A stretch of DNA of 64,000 nt from Helicovermis profundi (GTDB lineage: Bacteria > Bacillota > Clostridia > Peptostreptococcales > Acidaminobacteraceae): NCBI RefSeq assembly GCF_033097505.1, contig NZ_AP028654.1, positions 326,001 to 390,000 of the forward strand, written 5' to 3'. Within the stretch, counting starts at the first letter, position 1, and each line of letters starts with the position of its first letter. A program made the position numbers and the translations under genes. Below the pieces are notes generated by a model, which was not told where the DNA came from, made no database searches, and saw only the letters and a list, made by a program, of their open reading frames with translations. Positions 1 to 8,721 of this stretch are shown one piece after another.

Positions 1-52
1 TAGAGAGATAATTTTGCAATAAAACTTTTAAAACTTCCAAAAAATAAAACTA

Positions 53-81
53 TTTACACAAATAATTTGATGTGTTAAAAT
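53..81 (+). promoter_or_regulatory. Candidate sigma-A promoter far upstream of gdhA
   Basis: A TTTACA hexamer is followed after 17 bases by TAAAAT. It lies about 240 bases before the gdhA start, so it would give a long leader. The rest of the 319-base region holds only AT-rich sequence and a palindrome at 197-220. Confidence 0.45.
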
Positions 82-196
82 AATTGTGTAAAAAAAAATG
101 TTTTATTTTAACTTAAATTTAGGCATTTTCAATATGAATAGCGATTTTCTTCATAAGTATTATTTATAATATTTATGAAATATTTGTTGCAAAAAC

Positions 197-220
197 ACAT
201 ATATAAAGGGTTATATATGT
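197..220. repeat. Perfect inverted repeat in the gdhA leader
   Basis: ACATATATAA and TTATATATGT face each other across the 4-base loop AGGG. There is no T-run after it, so it is more likely an operator or mRNA stem than a terminator. Its function is unknown. Confidence 0.4.
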
Positions 221-319
221 AAGCGTTAAAAAAATGATTATTTCTTTTTTGTAACAAAAGAGAATTATTGAATTTTTATTGAATTCTAAGTTTATTAATT
301 TCTAAAGGGAGTTGTTGAA

Positions 320-1663
320 ATGAGAAAGTATATTGATGAAGTTTTTGGCCGTGTAAAAGCTAGAAATCCACATGAACCTGAATTTTTACAAGCTGTTGAA
401 GAGGTTTTTGTATCACTTGAGCCTGTTCTTGAAAAACACCCAGAGTGGGTAAAGGCTAATCTATTAGATAGATTTGCTGAGCCAGAAAGACAAATTATGT
501 TCAGAGTACCTTGGGTAGATGACAAAGGTACTCTTAATGTGAACAGAGGATATAGAGTACAATTTAATGGAGCTATTGGACCTTATAAAGGTGGACTTAG
601 ATTCCATAAATCAGTATACATTGGAATTATTAAATTCTTAGGATTTGAACAAATTTTGAAAAACTCATTAACTGGTCTTCCAATTGGTGGAGGAAAAGGT
701 GGTTCAGATTTTGATCCTAATGGTAAATCTGACGGAGAAGTAATGAGATTTTGCCAAAGTTTTATGATGGAATTACAAAGACATATTGGACCTGATGTTG
801 ATGTTCCTGCTGGAGATATTGGTGTTGGCGGAAGAGAAATTGGATACCTTTATGGTCAATATAGAAGAGTTAAAAAAGTATTTGAAAATGGAGTATTAAC
901 TGGAAAAGGTTTAAGTTATGGTGGAAGTTTAATTAGACCAGAAGCTACTGGATTTGGAATTACTTATTTTGCACAAGAAATGCTTAAGACACAAGGTGAA
1001 ACTTTTGAAGGAAAAACTGTTGCTTTATCAGGATTTGGTAATGTAACTTGGGGTACTGCAAGAAAAGTAACTGAATTAGGCGGAAAAGTTGTTACTTTAT
1101 CAGGTCCAGATGGATATATTTATGATCCTAATGGTGTTAGTGGTGATAAAATTGACTACTTACTTGAACTTAGAGCAAGTGGAAATGATAGAATTAAAGA
1201 TTACGCTGATAAATATGGTGTAGAATTCTTCGCTGGTGAAAGACCATGGGGAGTTAAAGTTGATGTTGTAATACCAACTGCTACACAAAATGAGATTAGA
1301 ATTGATGATGCTAAGAAAATTGTTGCTAATGGAACTAAATTTGTTTGTGAAGGTTCAAATATGCCTACTACAAATGAAGCTCTTAAGTATCTTCAAGATA
1401 GTGGAATTATTGTAGGACCTGCTAAAGCTGCTAATGCTGGTGGAGTTGCTACTTCTGCTCTTGAAATGTCACAAAATAGTATGAGATTATCTTGGACTGA
1501 AGAAGAAGTTGATCAAAAATTACATGCTATTATGAAAAACATTCATGATGTATCTGCAGAAGCTTCTAAAGAGTATGGTTTTGGTTATGACTTAGTTGCT
1601 GGAGCAAATATTGCTGGTTTCTTAAAAGTTGCAGATGCTATGTATGCACAAGGAGACTACTAG
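320..1663 (+). CDS. gdhA: Glutamate dehydrogenase, NAD-type hexameric
   Basis: Catalyses reversible oxidative deamination of glutamate to 2-oxoglutarate and ammonia in the cytoplasm. The 447-residue protein has the family's normal length. Visible motifs are K90 in the GPYKGGLRF segment, K114, the GGGKGGSDFDP loop with K126, and D166 in PAGDIGVGGREIG. These correspond to the catalytic lysines and aspartate of the Clostridium symbiosum enzyme. The C-terminal half carries a Rossmann GFGNVTWG dinucleotide motif and SALEMSQNS. Overall similarity to the NAD-dependent clostridial enzyme, as remembered, favours NAD over NADP. The ATG follows a GGGAG ribosome site. The gene appears monocistronic, ahead of a riboswitch-controlled unit. 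Glutamate oxidation here would fit an amino-acid fermenter, but coenzyme use is inferred. Confidence 0.95.
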   Translation: MRKYIDEVFGRVKARNPHEPEFLQAVEEVFVSLEPVLEKHPEWVKANLLDRFAEPERQIMFRVPWVDDKGTLNVNRGYRVQFNGAIGPYKGGLRFHKSVYIGIIKFLGFEQILKNSLTGLPIGGGKGGSDFDPNGKSDGEVMRFCQSFMMELQRHIGPDVDVPAGDIGVGGREIGYLYGQYRRVKKVFENGVLTGKGLSYGGSLIRPEATGFGITYFAQEMLKTQGETFEGKTVALSGFGNVTWGTARKVTELGGKVVTLSGPDGYIYDPNGVSGDKIDYLLELRASGNDRIKDYADKYGVEFFAGERPWGVKVDVVIPTATQNEIRIDDAKKIVANGTKFVCEGSNMPTTNEALKYLQDSGIIVGPAKAANAGGVATSALEMSQNSMRLSWTEEEVDQKLHAIMKNIHDVSAEASKEYGFGYDLVAGANIAGFLKVADAMYAQGDY

Positions 1664-1683
1664 AATTAAATAAATATAATATT

Positions 1684-1826
1684 TTGGTGCCCGTTTTACG
1701 GGAGAATAGGGAATAAAGTGAAAATCTTTAACGGTCCCACCACTGTAAAGATGAGTGATTTACAAATGCCACTGCTTAAGCGGGAAGGTGTAAACCATGT
1801 TGATTCTAAGTCAGGAGACCTGCCAA
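1684..1826 (+). promoter_or_regulatory. Cobalamin riboswitch aptamer
   Basis: The conserved blocks appear in order: GGTGCCCG near the start, ACGGTCCCACCACTGT, GCCACTGC, GGGAAGGTG and the B12-box region AAGTCAGGAGACCTGCC. They precede cobT by about 95 bases. With the adjacent terminator this reads as an OFF switch: bound adenosylcobalamin would allow termination. Confidence 0.95.
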
Positions 1827-1848
1827 AAATATTTAACATGAATTAGGT

Positions 1849-1891
1849 AAGGTTCGTGATTCTCTTTTAAGGGGAATCACGAACCTTTTTT
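1849..1891 (+). terminator. Intrinsic terminator of the cobalamin riboswitch
   Basis: A GGTTCGTGATTC stem pairs with GAATCACGAACC around a short loop and is followed by six or more T residues. It sits between the aptamer and the cobT ribosome site, as expected for an expression platform. Confidence 0.9.
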
Positions 1892-1919
1892 ATATGATAT
1901 AAAAGACATAGGGGGAATT

Positions 1920-2960
1920 ATGTTAGAAAGTACATTAAGAAAAATAAAATCAGTAAATAAAAAAACTGCACTTAAATCAATTGAAAGAGTAGATAATCTT
2001 GTAAAACCCAAGGGTAGTCTAGGTATGCTTGAAGAAATCGTAGTTAAACTTTCCGCAATTCAAAACACAAAATTTCCTAAAATTTCAAATAAAGAAATAA
2101 TAGTTTTCGCGTCTGATCATGGAATTTTTGAAGAGGGAGTTGCAATAACACCTAGAGAAGTTACATTAATACAGGCAGAAAATATGATACTTGGAGTTAC
2201 AGGAGTATGCGCGTTAGCTAAAAATGCAAATTCGAAAGTTATAGTAGTAGATGTTGGTATCGATGCTGATGTTAAAAATAATAAAATAATAAATAAAAAA
2301 ATCAGAAAAGGTACAAGCAATTTCACAAAAGGTCCAGCAATGTCTAGAGAAGAGGCAATTAGATCTATTGAAATAGGTATTGAAATTGCAAATTCAAGGA
2401 TAGATTTGGGTGCGGATATACTTGGTACGGGAGAGATGGGAATTGGCAATACTACACCATCATCTGCAATTCTTTCTGTAATTGGTGGATATAAGCCCAG
2501 TGAGGTCACAGGAATTGGCGCAAATTTACCTCTCGAAAGACTTGAAAAAAAGATTGATGTAATCGATAAAGGCATTAAATTTAATAAGCCTAATAAAAAT
2601 GATCCTATTGATGTTCTTTCAAAGGTAGGTGGATTTGAAATTGGAGCGATGGCGGGGGCAATGATAGGGGGTGCTTCTAGAGGAGTTCCGGTTATAGTAG
2701 ATGGATTTATCTCATCAGCTGCTGCGCTTATCGCAATAAAATTAGAGCCTAAAGTAAAAGATTATTTATTTGCTTCACATTTTTCAAAAGAAAAAGGTGC
2801 ATTTTTAGCATCAAAGGAACTTGGACTAAAAACACCACTTCATTTGGATTTAAGGCTTGGAGAAGGTACGGGAGCTGCAATTATGTTTAGCATTATTGAG
2901 TTTGCTCTAGCGATGAATAACAATATGGTTACTTTTGATGAAGGTGGCTTTAAATTATAG
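1920..2960 (+). CDS. cobT: Nicotinate-nucleotide:dimethylbenzimidazole phosphoribosyltransferase
   Basis: Activates the lower-ligand base of cobalamin by transferring phosphoribose from nicotinate mononucleotide, giving alpha-ribazole phosphate. The 346-residue length is typical. Family motifs include KPKGSLG near the N-terminus, FASDHGI, the GIGNTTPSSA loop, and a glycine-rich LRLGEGTGAA segment near the C-terminus that carries the expected catalytic glutamate. The start follows GGGGGAA. It is the only cobalamin gene in the window and is preceded by a cobalamin riboswitch, so it probably works in base exchange or final assembly with genes elsewhere. It ends before a strong terminator, so it is transcribed alone. 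Confidence 0.95.
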   Translation: MLESTLRKIKSVNKKTALKSIERVDNLVKPKGSLGMLEEIVVKLSAIQNTKFPKISNKEIIVFASDHGIFEEGVAITPREVTLIQAENMILGVTGVCALAKNANSKVIVVDVGIDADVKNNKIINKKIRKGTSNFTKGPAMSREEAIRSIEIGIEIANSRIDLGADILGTGEMGIGNTTPSSAILSVIGGYKPSEVTGIGANLPLERLEKKIDVIDKGIKFNKPNKNDPIDVLSKVGGFEIGAMAGAMIGGASRGVPVIVDGFISSAAALIAIKLEPKVKDYLFASHFSKEKGAFLASKELGLKTPLHLDLRLGEGTGAAIMFSIIEFALAMNNNMVTFDEGGFKL

Positions 2961-2968
2961 AAGTTCGT

Positions 2969-3029
2969 ATAAGAAAACTTAGATAGTATACACAAGTATG
3001 TGTGTATGTCTAAGTTTTCTTATTTTTTT
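2969..3029 (+). terminator. Terminator after cobT
   Basis: A long stem, ATAAGAAAACTTAGA pairing with TCTAAGTTTTCTTAT, closes a GTATACAC-rich inner hairpin and is followed by a T-run. Confidence 0.85.
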
Positions 3030-3226
3030 ACATATATTTAAAAATTAAAATTTTTATAGAGTAATAGCACAAAAATATATATTGTTAATAGGGTATTATT
3101 ATGATATTCTTATATTAAATTTATAAAAATTAAAATTATTATAGATTAATAAAAATCTTATTAAAGTCATATATGGTATTTTTGTTAGTTAAATTATTAC
3201 ATATTGAATATAAAGAGGTGAATGTT

Positions 3227-4885
3227 TTGATAAGAGAAACTGGTATAGCTATTAAAGATATTTTAAAGATGAAGTCTTTTGAAAAAAGTAATATTATTGC
3301 AGGTGAAGGTGGAATTAATAGGATTATTACTAGAGTTAATGTTATGGCAGATCCAGATATTTTAAATTGGGTAGATAAAGGTGAATTCTTATTAACAACA
3401 GGTTATTTTTTTAAGACAACCAAATTAGAAAATCAATTGAATTTAATTAGGGAAAGTAATTTTAAAAAACTTTCTGGTATGGGAATAAAAATTTTCCCTT
3501 ATTTAGATAAAATGCCTGAAGAAATAATTAAATTAGCAAATGAACTTAATTTTCCAATTATTGAAATTGATTATGAAGTTCCTTTTACTGATATTATGAC
3601 GCCGGTTTTTCAAGAAATTTTTAATAGACAATCATCGATTATTAATAAGGTTCAAATTGTTCATAAAGATACAATGAATGTACTTTTAAAAGGTGGAAGT
3701 ATAAAAGATATAATTGGTAATTTATCCAAAACACTTGAAAATCCTATTGTTGTTGTAGATCATCATTTTGATGAAATTATTATTGACTCCTTAGGTGATA
3801 GTCAAATTTACAAAAAACTTGAAGATGACATCAATTTAACATTTTCAAAAAATAAACTTCGAGTAGATAAAAATAAAACTTCTCGAGACAAAATTAATAT
3901 TGATGAAGATGATATTGATAGAATAATGGTACCAATAATGGTGAAAAACAATATTTATGGCCATCTAATTGCCTATGGCATGAAAAGTGACTTAAGCGAT
4001 TTTGATGTTTTGTATATGGAATCAACTTCAACTGTAGTTGCAGTTGAATTTTTAAAGAGAATTTCTATTCAAGAAGTAGAAAACAAATATAAGGCAGAGT
4101 TCTTTGAAGATCTTATTTCATTTGATGAATTTAGAAAGAAGAAAGCAATTGAAAGGGCGAATTATTACAAACTAGACAAAGACGCTTCTTATTCTGTGCT
4201 TACGCTTAGACTAAGTAAAACAGAGTCAAGCATTGATTCTGATGAAGAATATAACCAAATGCTTGTAAAAGTAATGTATATGATAGACTTAATTTGCAAA
4301 AATGAATGCAATTCATATTTAACAGCGAATAAAGGAAAGAAAATAAATATACTTTTTATGTGGAAAAAATCTGAAGATTCAAATAAAAAGATTAATCTAA
4401 TTGCTCAGATGATTAAAGAAAGTTTAAATGCTAAAGTTGCAAGCATTAAATTTAAAATGGGAATTGGAAGAGAAACAATGGGACTCGCTAATGTTTATAA
4501 AAGTCTTAAAGATGCCGAAAAGGCAGTAGATGCAACTAAAAATTATGTTGATGGTGATATAATTAATTTTGAGACTTTAGGAATTTATAAGATTTTTTGC
4601 CAAGATAATTTAAAAGAAGAATTAATAAGTTTTTATAAATCTACATTAGAACCTCTAGTTGAATATGATAGAAAAAGAGATACTGAATTAGTTAAATCGC
4701 TTAGAATTTATTTTGAAACAAATGGCAATTTAAAGAAAATGTCAGAAAAATTATTTACACACTACAACACCGTACTATATAGAATCAATAGAATACAAGA
4801 AATCACCAAAAGAAATTTAAACGATGAAATGGATAGATACGGCCTAGAAACATCAATGAAAATAATGAGAATCTTAAATTTATAA
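3227..4885 (+). CDS. PucR-family transcriptional regulator of purine catabolism
   Basis: Likely DNA-binding regulator of the neighbouring purine genes. The N-terminal PucR domain (about residues 1-130) contains LNWVDKGEFLLTTGY. A middle GGDEF-like non-catalytic region follows, and the C-terminal HTH_30 has NGNLKKMSEKLFTHYNTVLYR, the helix-turn-helix that closes PucR proteins. I chose the TTG at 3227 because GAGGTG lies six bases upstream. An in-frame ATG at 3173 would add 18 residues but has no ribosome site. The resulting 552 residues match the family. A strong terminator follows, so it is transcribed alone next to the divergent 5087-6030 region. The ligand is unknown; a purine or a ring-opening intermediate is an inference from the neighbours. 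Confidence 0.85.
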   Translation: MIRETGIAIKDILKMKSFEKSNIIAGEGGINRIITRVNVMADPDILNWVDKGEFLLTTGYFFKTTKLENQLNLIRESNFKKLSGMGIKIFPYLDKMPEEIIKLANELNFPIIEIDYEVPFTDIMTPVFQEIFNRQSSIINKVQIVHKDTMNVLLKGGSIKDIIGNLSKTLENPIVVVDHHFDEIIIDSLGDSQIYKKLEDDINLTFSKNKLRVDKNKTSRDKINIDEDDIDRIMVPIMVKNNIYGHLIAYGMKSDLSDFDVLYMESTSTVVAVEFLKRISIQEVENKYKAEFFEDLISFDEFRKKKAIERANYYKLDKDASYSVLTLRLSKTESSIDSDEEYNQMLVKVMYMIDLICKNECNSYLTANKGKKINILFMWKKSEDSNKKINLIAQMIKESLNAKVASIKFKMGIGRETMGLANVYKSLKDAEKAVDATKNYVDGDIINFETLGIYKIFCQDNLKEELISFYKSTLEPLVEYDRKRDTELVKSLRIYFETNGNLKKMSEKLFTHYNTVLYRINRIQEITKRNLNDEMDRYGLETSMKIMRILNL

Positions 4886-4900
4886 AAAAACAGCGGTGCA

Positions 4901-4960
4901 AAAAAACAATCAAAATACCTTGTAAGAAAAGCTTACAAAAGGTATTTTGATTGTTTTTTT
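4901..4960. terminator. Bidirectional-looking terminator after the PucR gene
   Basis: AAACAATCAAAATACC pairs with GGTATTTTGATTGTTT around an inner TTGTAAG/CTTACAA stem. An A-run precedes it and a T-run follows it. Confidence 0.85.
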
Positions 4961-5031
4961 ATAGGGAGTGCATTTAAATGGAAATTTAAAATAATGTTAT
5001 AATAAATATTTATTATAATAAATAATTTTGT

Positions 5032-5072
5032 AAAAAGTACACAACTATGTATACATAGTTGTGTACTTTTTA
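5032..5072 (-). terminator. Palindromic terminator after the cyclase gene
   Basis: A perfect palindrome, GTACACAACTATG facing CATAGTTGTGTAC, is flanked by AAAAA and TTTTT. It lies directly after the stop of the minus-strand cyclase gene and could stop transcription from either side. Confidence 0.8.
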
Positions 5073-5086
5073 ATTTTTTGCTATAT

Positions 5087-5779
5087 TTACTCTTCAACTA
5101 ATGCAACTGCCCTTATTGGCGAGCCAGAGCCATCTCTTATTTTAAGAGGTAAACCAAAATATAGGAATCTTTTATTTACGACTTTATCTAGATTGCACAT
5201 ATTTTCGGTGTTAGTAATATCGTATTCTCCACAAATTAAATGACCTGAAAAATCTAAATCATCTGGGTGATCAATTGCAGGAGCATCCACTCCAATGTTA
5301 ACAATTCCAAGCTCTGCAAGATATTTAGCAGCTTCATAATTAAGTCCTGTATATTCAGTTTGCCATTTATCGCTTCCAAAATTTCTGTCAAAATGACCTG
5401 TATACATTAGTAGGATATCACCCTTACTTACAGTTTGGCCTGATTTTTTAATTGCAAGTTCAAGGTCTCTTGGTTCAATGGGACGGTTGTATCTTAAGTG
5501 TGACAAATCAATGCATATAGCACTTCCCCAAAAATACTCAAGTGGCATTTTATCTATTGTTTGACCACTTGGCTTATATTCCCAAACTCCATCTGAATGA
5601 GTTCCACCGTGTTCGCTAATTAGTAAATTTCGTGCAGAAAATCCTAGAGTTTTTGATCCAGTTAGCTTCATGTTATCTTCATGAGTCATATTGGTCATAA
5701 TAAAAGTTGGTTGATGCATTGGAAATACAGACATTCCTTGGAAAATTTCTTGAGATAAATCAATTAATTTTAAAGCCAT
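5087..5779 (-). CDS. Cyclase-family metal hydrolase (kynurenine formamidase/isatin hydrolase fold); candidate 4-imidazolonase
   Basis: A 230-residue member of the cyclase family, whose members hydrolyse amides and cyclic amides with a divalent metal. The family motif HxGTHxDxPxH appears as HGGTHSDGVWE: metal ligands H57, H61 and D63 are kept, but the last histidine is replaced by E67. The C-terminal GVDAPAIDHP and the closing GSPIRAVALVEE are also typical. The ATG follows AGGAG on the minus strand. The gene diverges from the formiminotransferase operon. In the classical xanthine fermentation the cyclic amide 4-imidazolone is hydrolysed to formiminoglycine, and no other gene here is an obvious imidazolonase. 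That assignment is an inference. A formamidase acting on another amide is the main alternative. Confidence 0.75.
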   Translation of the reverse strand: MALKLIDLSQEIFQGMSVFPMHQPTFIMTNMTHEDNMKLTGSKTLGFSARNLLISEHGGTHSDGVWEYKPSGQTIDKMPLEYFWGSAICIDLSHLRYNRPIEPRDLELAIKKSGQTVSKGDILLMYTGHFDRNFGSDKWQTEYTGLNYEAAKYLAELGIVNIGVDAPAIDHPDDLDFSGHLICGEYDITNTENMCNLDKVVNKRFLYFGLPLKIRDGSGSPIRAVALVEE

Positions 5780-6030
5780 ACAAATCTCCTTTCTATTGAA
5801 AAAAATATTTATTATCTTTTATAAGTTAATATTAAGTATATACTCTTAATTTATTAAAAAAAACTGATTTTTAATAAATTTATTGGGTAAGTAATAGTTG
5901 ATGCAAAAATTGTGTTAAAAGTATCTAATAAAATTTAATAATAAAAATAGTATACTCTATAGTGTAGATTAAAATGTGCTCGATTTCAAATGAGCTATTA
6001 ATAAATTAAAATTTTTAAGGAGGAACAAAA
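5780..6030. promoter_or_regulatory. Divergent control region with candidate operator
   Basis: This 251-base region separates the cyclase gene from the formiminotransferase gene, both read outward. It contains an imperfect palindrome at 5831-5850 (ATTAAG facing CTTAAT) and a second GTATACT-type motif near 5951. These are candidate PucR-type sites by position only. No riboswitch is recognisable. Confidence 0.35.
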
Positions 6031-6960
6031 ATGTCAGATGTTAAAAAGTATATTTTAGCTGTACCGAATTTTAGTAATGGTAGAGATGAAGATGTTATTG
6101 AAGCTATTGTGGATGAGGTAAGAAAAGTTGAAGGTGTAAAACTAATAAGTTATGAGCCAGAGCATGATTTTAATAGAACTGTTATTACTTGTATTGGTGA
6201 ACCGGCTCCACTTAAAGTAGCTATGCTTAATATGGCGGCAAAATCTTATGAGTTAATTGATATGAGTGTTCAAAAAGGAACTCATCCAAGAATAGGTGCG
6301 CAAGATACTATTCCTCTTTATCCATTTAAAAATATTGAACTTGATGAAGTAAAGGAATTAGCAGAAGAAATAGGTAAAGAAATTTTTGATAAACATAAAG
6401 TTCCAGTGTATTTCTCGGGTGTAAATTCAAGAATTGATAAAAAGAAAGCTCTTGGATTTATTAGAAAAGGACAATATGAAGGACTTAAAGAACTTCTTAA
6501 AGATAAAAGTAATCCTGATTATGAAATGAGAAAACCTGATTATAGTACAAATGGTGAACTTGATGATAAAATGGGTGCAACAATTGTAAGTGCTGATATG
6601 GAAGGCTTAACTGCATATAATGTATTTTTAGATACTGAAGATTTATCAATAGCAAAGAAAATTGCGAAAGCAGTTAGAGGTCCATCAGGTGGATTTTCAA
6701 CTGTTAAATCTGTAGGACTTAAATTCCCAGAACATAAAGGTGTAGTTGTTTCAATGAATATGTTTGATTGTGGAAAAACTCCTCTTTATAGAACATTTAA
6801 TTTCGTTAAATCGGAAGCCGCAAGATATGGAGTTAATGTAACAGGTTCTGAACTTGTAGGACCAGTAAAATTAGAATATCTTCTTAATTCTTTAGAGTAT
6901 TTCTTAGGTCTTGAAGGTTTTGATATGAATTCAATTATGGAAACTCATTTAATGGGATAA
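6031..6960 (+). CDS. Formiminotransferase (stand-alone FTCD transferase domain), candidate glycine formiminotransferase
   Basis: Moves a formimino group to tetrahydrofolate. The 309-residue protein covers both halves of the formiminotransferase fold and has no cyclodeaminase domain. Recognisable segments are VPNFSNGR, DFNRTVIT and KGTHPRIGAQD, in which H85 matches the catalytic histidine of the mammalian enzyme. The usual second histidine three residues after DMS is Q81 here. In histidine degraders the substrate is formiminoglutamate, but no histidine catabolism genes are nearby. It lies 33 bases before formate-THF ligase and inside a purine locus, so formiminoglycine is the more likely donor. 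A strong AAGGAGG site precedes the ATG. The cyclodeaminase needed next is not in this window. Confidence 0.85.
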   Translation: MSDVKKYILAVPNFSNGRDEDVIEAIVDEVRKVEGVKLISYEPEHDFNRTVITCIGEPAPLKVAMLNMAAKSYELIDMSVQKGTHPRIGAQDTIPLYPFKNIELDEVKELAEEIGKEIFDKHKVPVYFSGVNSRIDKKKALGFIRKGQYEGLKELLKDKSNPDYEMRKPDYSTNGELDDKMGATIVSADMEGLTAYNVFLDTEDLSIAKKIAKAVRGPSGGFSTVKSVGLKFPEHKGVVVSMNMFDCGKTPLYRTFNFVKSEAARYGVNVTGSELVGPVKLEYLLNSLEYFLGLEGFDMNSIMETHLMG

Positions 6961-6993
6961 TTTGAACTTAATAATTAACAGTGGAGGAATAAG

Positions 6994-8664
6994 ATGAAAA
7001 CAGATGTACAGATAGCACAAGAAGCAAAAATGCAACATATCGGAGATGTAGCAAGTAAAGTGGGTCTTAAGTTAGAAGATTTAGAATTATACGGTAATCA
7101 TAAAGCTAAGATACATTTAGATGTAATGGATAGATTAGAAAAAGAAGAAGATGGAAAATTAATATTAGTAACTGCAATAAATCCAACAGCAGCAGGAGAA
7201 GGCAAGACAACTACAAATGTTGGACTTTCAATGGCGCTAAATAAAATAGGAAAAAGAACATTTACAGCACTAAGAGAGCCATCTCTTGGACCATGTTTTG
7301 GAGTAAAAGGTGGAGCAGCTGGTGGTGGATATTCACAAGTAGTACCAATGGATGATATAAATCTTCATTTTACAGGAGATATTCATGCGGTAACAACTGC
7401 AAACAACTTACTTGCAGCACTTATAGACAACCATCTACATCAAGGAAATCCATTAAATATTGATCCAAAAAGAATTGTTTGGAGAAGAGCAATTGACATG
7501 AATGATAGAGCTCTTAGAAGTATAACAGTAGGACTTGGACCAAAAGGAAATGGAGTAGTAAGACAAGATGGATTTGATATAGCTGTAGCATCAGAAATAA
7601 TGGCTATTCTTTGCCTTGCAACAAGCATGAGTGACTTAAAAGAAAGATTAAATAAAATGATTATAGGTTATACTTATGATAAAAAACCTGTAACAGCAGG
7701 TGAGTTAGAAGCAACAGGATCGCTTGCCTTATTATTAAAAGATGCTATAATGCCAAACCTAGTACAAACTTTAGAAAATACACCAGCACTAATTCACGGT
7801 GGACCATTTGCAAATATAGCACATGGATGTAACTCGGTAGTAGCGACAAAAATGGCATTAAAACTTGGTGATTATGTAGTAACAGAGGCCGGTTTTGGAG
7901 CAGACTTAGGAGCTGAAAAATTCTTTAATATTAAATGTAGAGCAGCTTCACTTAAGCCATCAGCAGTAGTAGTAGTAGCAACAGTAAGAGCTCTTAAGAA
8001 TCACGGTGGAGTAGCAAAAGCTGATTTAGGAAAAGAAAATATGAAAGCTCTAGCAGATGGATTTGAGAATTTAGAAAAACAAATAGAAAATGTGAGAAAG
8101 TTTGGAGTACCAGCAGTAGTAGCAATAAATGCATTTCCAACAGATACAAAAGAAGAATTGTCATATGTAGAAAAGAGATGTAATGAGCTTGGAGTAGATG
8201 TGGCACTTTCAGAAGTATGGGCAAAAGGCGGCGAAGGTGGAATTGCATTAGCTGAGAAAGTTGTAGAACTAGCAGAAAGTGGAAAAGCAGAATTCAAAGT
8301 ACTGTATGATTTAAAAATGAGTGCAAAAGAGAAAATCGAAACTATTTGTAAAGAAATATACGGAGCAGATGGAGTAGATTTTACTACAAAAGCATTAAAT
8401 GATATTAAAAAGTATGAAAATGATGGAATAGGAAGTTTACCAATATGTATGGCAAAAACACAATATTCTTTATCTGACAATCCAAAGTTACTTGGAAGAC
8501 CAAAAGGGTTCAAGATAACAATAAGCGAAGTAAAAGCGTCAGCAGGAGCAGGATTCTTAGTAGCAATGACAGGTGCAATTATGAGAATGCCAGGACTACC
8601 AAGAGTACCAGCAGCAACAAAGATGGATATATTAAAGAGCGGAGAAATTATCGGCTTATTCTAA
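6994..8664 (+). CDS. fhs: Formate-tetrahydrofolate ligase
   Basis: Interconverts 10-formyl-THF plus ADP with formate plus ATP in the cytoplasm. The 556-residue length is standard. The P-loop TAAGEGKTT is at residues 65-73. [18 protein letters not shown] and FTGDIHA follow in the normal order, and the C-terminus has [21 protein letters not shown] precedes the ATG. In purine fermentation this enzyme runs toward ATP formation, using the one-carbon unit released as formimino-THF, which would make it the energy-conserving step of this locus. It shares a transcription unit with the upstream formiminotransferase. Confidence 0.97.
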   Translation: MKTDVQIAQEAKMQHIGDVASKVGLKLEDLELYGNHKAKIHLDVMDRLEKEEDGKLILVTAINPTAAGEGKTTTNVGLSMALNKIGKRTFTALREPSLGPCFGVKGGAAGGGYSQVVPMDDINLHFTGDIHAVTTANNLLAALIDNHLHQGNPLNIDPKRIVWRRAIDMNDRALRSITVGLGPKGNGVVRQDGFDIAVASEIMAILCLATSMSDLKERLNKMIIGYTYDKKPVTAGELEATGSLALLLKDAIMPNLVQTLENTPALIHGGPFANIAHGCNSVVATKMALKLGDYVVTEAGFGADLGAEKFFNIKCRAASLKPSAVVVVATVRALKNHGGVAKADLGKENMKALADGFENLEKQIENVRKFGVPAVVAINAFPTDTKEELSYVEKRCNELGVDVALSEVWAKGGEGGIALAEKVVELAESGKAEFKVLYDLKMSAKEKIETICKEIYGADGVDFTTKALNDIKKYENDGIGSLPICMAKTQYSLSDNPKLLGRPKGFKITISEVKASAGAGFLVAMTGAIMRMPGLPRVPAATKMDILKSGEIIGLF

Positions 8665-8721
8665 GATAAAGAAATGCTGGATTAATAGAGTGTGATACTA
8701 AAATAGAAGGAGGAAAATATA

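Noticed and set aside
2117-2575. A 152-codon open frame on the minus strand inside cobT.
   Set aside because: It lies fully within a well-conserved gene, has no ribosome site, and its product is a shadow of the cobT codons.
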